Shown in pieces: positions 62,217 to 64,000 of a stretch of DNA of 64,000 nucleotides. This stretch comes from Natronomonas gomsonensis (GTDB taxonomy: Archaea > Halobacteriota > Halobacteria > Halobacteriales > Haloarculaceae). Numbering within the stretch: the stretch's first letter is position 1; every line of letters begins with the position of its first letter. The translations under genes and the position numbers were made by a program. Below the pieces are notes generated by a model. It saw only the letters and a program-made list of their open reading frames with translations, did no database searches and had not been told where the DNA came from. The stretch lies in assembly GCF_013391635.1 (NCBI RefSeq), contig NZ_JACAWU010000002.1, positions 868,001 to 932,000 of the forward strand. The letters are read 5' to 3'.

Positions 62217-63413
62217 ATGAGCCGAAAATCAGAGAAGCCAGAATGGGGAATCAATAGACGAACAGTACTGAAAAGTGCGGCGGCGGCCTCGGGCGCGGGA
62301 TTGGTTGGTGTGTCGGCAAGCGGGACGGTTGCTGCTGACGGTCATTGTTCGGACGATTGTGCGGCAGCGGAAGCGTGTGAAACCGAAGTCCCACTGTGTG
62401 CTGCACAGGATATCGAGGTCGGCACGGTGTATGTACGGAGGAGCGGTGAGGAAGAAATCGACGTCAATTACGAGTTGAACGACGATACCGAAAACGACTG
62501 GTATCTCAGGGAAACGCACCTGTACGTTGGCACGACGGACCCTCGGGAGCTGTCAAGCTCCCCCGGTCAGTTCCCGTTCAGCAAGGAAGATTACGGTGAC
62601 GGTGTCACTGAGGACACGTACACTATCAGTTTCGACGAGATTTGTGAGTACGAACTCGGGGGCGGAAACGGCAAAGGCGGGGGTGGCAAGTGGGACGTAG
62701 GCGACAGCTGTGGCGTAGCGGAAGGCGACTGTATCTGGGTTGCCGCCCACGCAGTGGTTGACGAGGTTCTCGAAGAAGCACCGTACTTCGCTGCGGATGC
62801 GACCTACGAGGCCGAGCAGGGCGTCAAAAAGAATGGAAATGACATCGATGAGGACAGGTCGAATCCCGAAGACGCGCTGGTCAAGGCGTATCCCGACGGG
62901 GATTTCTTCAGCCTCGGATTCATGCCCGATGGAGATGGCGGATTCGAGGAGGAAGGTGGCTGGGTCGAGGTCACCTTCGACTGCCCCGTAGTGAACGGCG
63001 ACGGTGATGACTTGCGACTCTGGGAAGTTACGTTCGCACCGTATCCACTGGAATCGGCCGACGTCTATGCGTGGTACGATGACGAGTGGGTATACCTGGG
63101 CCAGGCCGACAACTCGGGACAGGGCGACGAGGGAAGCCCCGAAGCACACACGCTATCGACGTTCGATCTCGGAGACCCTGCCGACGAGAACTACGACGAG
63201 GTCGAGTCGACGGAGAAACTCCGTATCGTCGATACGACCGATCCCGGCCCCCACAATGGGAACGCCGACGGGTTCGACCTCGATGGCATCGAGGTGCTCC
63301 AGGACTGCACCGCAGACGAAACTGCGTGGGGCGACGGCTGTGAGGGCTGTGAAATCACCGACGGCGGAAACTGGGCGACCTACTTCCAGTACAGTATCGG
63401 GAGCTGTACATAA
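62217..63413 (+). CDS. Tat-exported acidic protein, N-terminal part (frame interrupted by TAA)
   Basis: 398 aa. The Tat signal is clear: NRRTVLKSAAAASGAGLVGV near 13-32 with a cleavage-like ASGTVAADG. The mature part is very acidic and contains eight or more cysteines in short spacings (CSDDCAAAEACETEVPLC) plus a Gly-rich linker (GGGNGKGGGGK). It resembles haloarchaeal secreted proteins with SipW/choice-of-anchor-like beta domains. It ends ...YSIGSCT followed by TAA (63411-63413), and the same frame then continues for 195 codons to the window edge. Wobble positions are less GC-rich than in the core genome. Confidence 0.85.
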   Translation: MSRKSEKPEWGINRRTVLKSAAAASGAGLVGVSASGTVAADGHCSDDCAAAEACETEVPLCAAQDIEVGTVYVRRSGEEEIDVNYELNDDTENDWYLRETHLYVGTTDPRELSSSPGQFPFSKEDYGDGVTEDTYTISFDEICEYELGGGNGKGGGGKWDVGDSCGVAEGDCIWVAAHAVVDEVLEEAPYFAADATYEAEQGVKKNGNDIDEDRSNPEDALVKAYPDGDFFSLGFMPDGDGGFEEEGGWVEVTFDCPVVNGDGDDLRLWEVTFAPYPLESADVYAWYDDEWVYLGQADNSGQGDEGSPEAHTLSTFDLGDPADENYDEVESTEKLRIVDTTDPGPHNGNADGFDLDGIEVLQDCTADETAWGDGCEGCEITDGGNWATYFQYSIGSCT

Positions 63414-64000
63414 GAAGAAACGGTATGCGTAGACGATTTCGGGGACCTCGAAGCAGGTGATGAAATCGGCGGAGATAATCTCAAGGGTGTTACAATCACG
63501 TCGGCAAGCGGTGGTTCAATTGTAGCAGCAGAAGAGGGCCAAGAACCTACATTCTATGGTGCGCCCAACGGCGACAACTCCGTCAGTAATGGCTGTATGG
63601 GTGAGAAGGTCGATGTCGGATTTGGGGACAGAGACGCGAAGGAGAGTGGAGACCCTCAAAACTTGGATTTCGAATTCGAAGACCCAGTCTTCGAGTTCGA
63701 ACTGCGGATGCTGGATTTCGGCGACTACAATCCTAACGGAGATGGGCATCACCTCGTCGAGATTACTGCGTTCGATGGTGCTGACAACCAAGTCGACTCT
63801 GAGAAAATCGAATACTGGACTAATTCCGCTGTGAATCCGGAGACGGCCTGGAAGACGAGTCAAAAGGATGAGGTCCTCTGGCATGACCTCTACGAGGCCG
63901 GTGATGCCTGTGATGCAGAAGCAGGGCACCCCGGCGATTACACCATCGAATTGACCGGAGAGGGAATCGAGCGGGTTGCACTCCGTTTCGGTGAGGGACA
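63414..64000 (+). pseudogene. In-frame continuation of the Tat-exported protein after a TAA stop (runs off window)
   Basis: 195 uninterrupted codons in the same frame as the gene at 62217, beginning EETVCVDDFGDLEAGDEIG and running to the window end. It is acidic, keeps haloarchaeal composition and reads like a secreted beta-domain (DFEFEDPVFEFELRMLDFGDYNPNGDG). There is no plausible start codon near its beginning; the first Met lies about 60 codons in, inside the domain. The simplest reading is that 62217-64000 is one gene split by a nonsense mutation or sequencing error. Confidence 0.65.

Noticed and set aside
63411..63413. Recoding of the TAA (and of TGA 27602) as an amino acid
   Set aside because: TAA has no known recoding to Sec or Pyl, and selenocysteine machinery is not known in Halobacteria; nonsense mutation, decay or sequencing error is simpler.
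1..64000. tRNA, rRNA, CRISPR array, transposase, integrase
   Set aside because: I looked for tRNA T-arm signatures, regular repeats and recombinase motifs in the intergenic gaps and genes and saw none; a dedicated scan could still find a tRNA remnant.

Overview
The window comes from a halophilic archaeon (class Halobacteria). The predicted proteins are strongly acidic and the DNA is mostly GC-rich. Many genes look leaderless, with a TATA-like box A about 25-31 bases before the start codon. Archaeal markers include TFB, ribosomal protein S17e, CofD, two-subunit glycine decarboxylase, a DUF2298 membrane protein and Tat-type secretion signals. I found no rRNA or tRNA gene, CRISPR array, insertion sequence or integrase. 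The genus cannot be fixed from this window.

Layout. 1-13.1 kb is ordinary chromosome: a DtxR-type metal regulator, hisD, an enoyl-CoA hydratase-family gene, an MFS carrier, two short UspA-like proteins around a D-2-hydroxyacid dehydrogenase, asd, S17e, a tightly overlapping cofD / Dus-like / CitG-like / DUF447 operon, and tfb. 13.3-23.2 kb is a compact catabolic island with visibly lower GC at wobble positions. It holds a polyamine-type ABC importer (ATPase divergent from binding protein and two permeases), pyroglutamyl peptidase, a creatininase-family hydrolase, HyuA/HyuB (hydantoinase or 5-oxoprolinase) and a ribbon-helix-helix regulator. Together they suggest import and stepwise opening of cyclic amides such as 5-oxoproline. 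23.4-35.3 kb carries a PiT carrier, acetamidase/formamidase, a ubiquitin-like protein, HD hydrolase, amidohydrolase, UspA, BirA, a NifU-type protein, thiolase and an M48 protease.

35.4-53.6 kb holds gcvPA/gcvPB, UspA genes, a TIGR00300 (LOR/SDH) enzyme, a Tat-exported subtilase, an SRAP protein, a MmgE/PrpD plus lipid-kinase pair, a receiver-PAS-PAS protein, a wHTH/membrane-protein pair, a YchF-like GTPase and a run of very small membrane proteins. 53.7-60.6 kb has an orphan E1-alpha subunit, a membrane-anchored spermidine-synthase-like protein, a DUF2298 protein, a CNNM/CorC-type protein and a cold-shock protein. From about 61.9 kb the DNA turns AT-richer and carries a Tat-exported acidic protein whose reading frame is cut by one in-frame TAA.

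Most notable: the lactam/hydantoin island; the in-frame stop at 63411; a second in-frame stop before a zinc-ribbon remnant at 27602; hairpins at 50.8-50.9 kb with similar loops and different stems, plus a related palindrome inside a coding region at 39977; and a ubiquitin-like protein whose Gly-Gly is not terminal. Functions are homology-level readings by eye; no database search was run.
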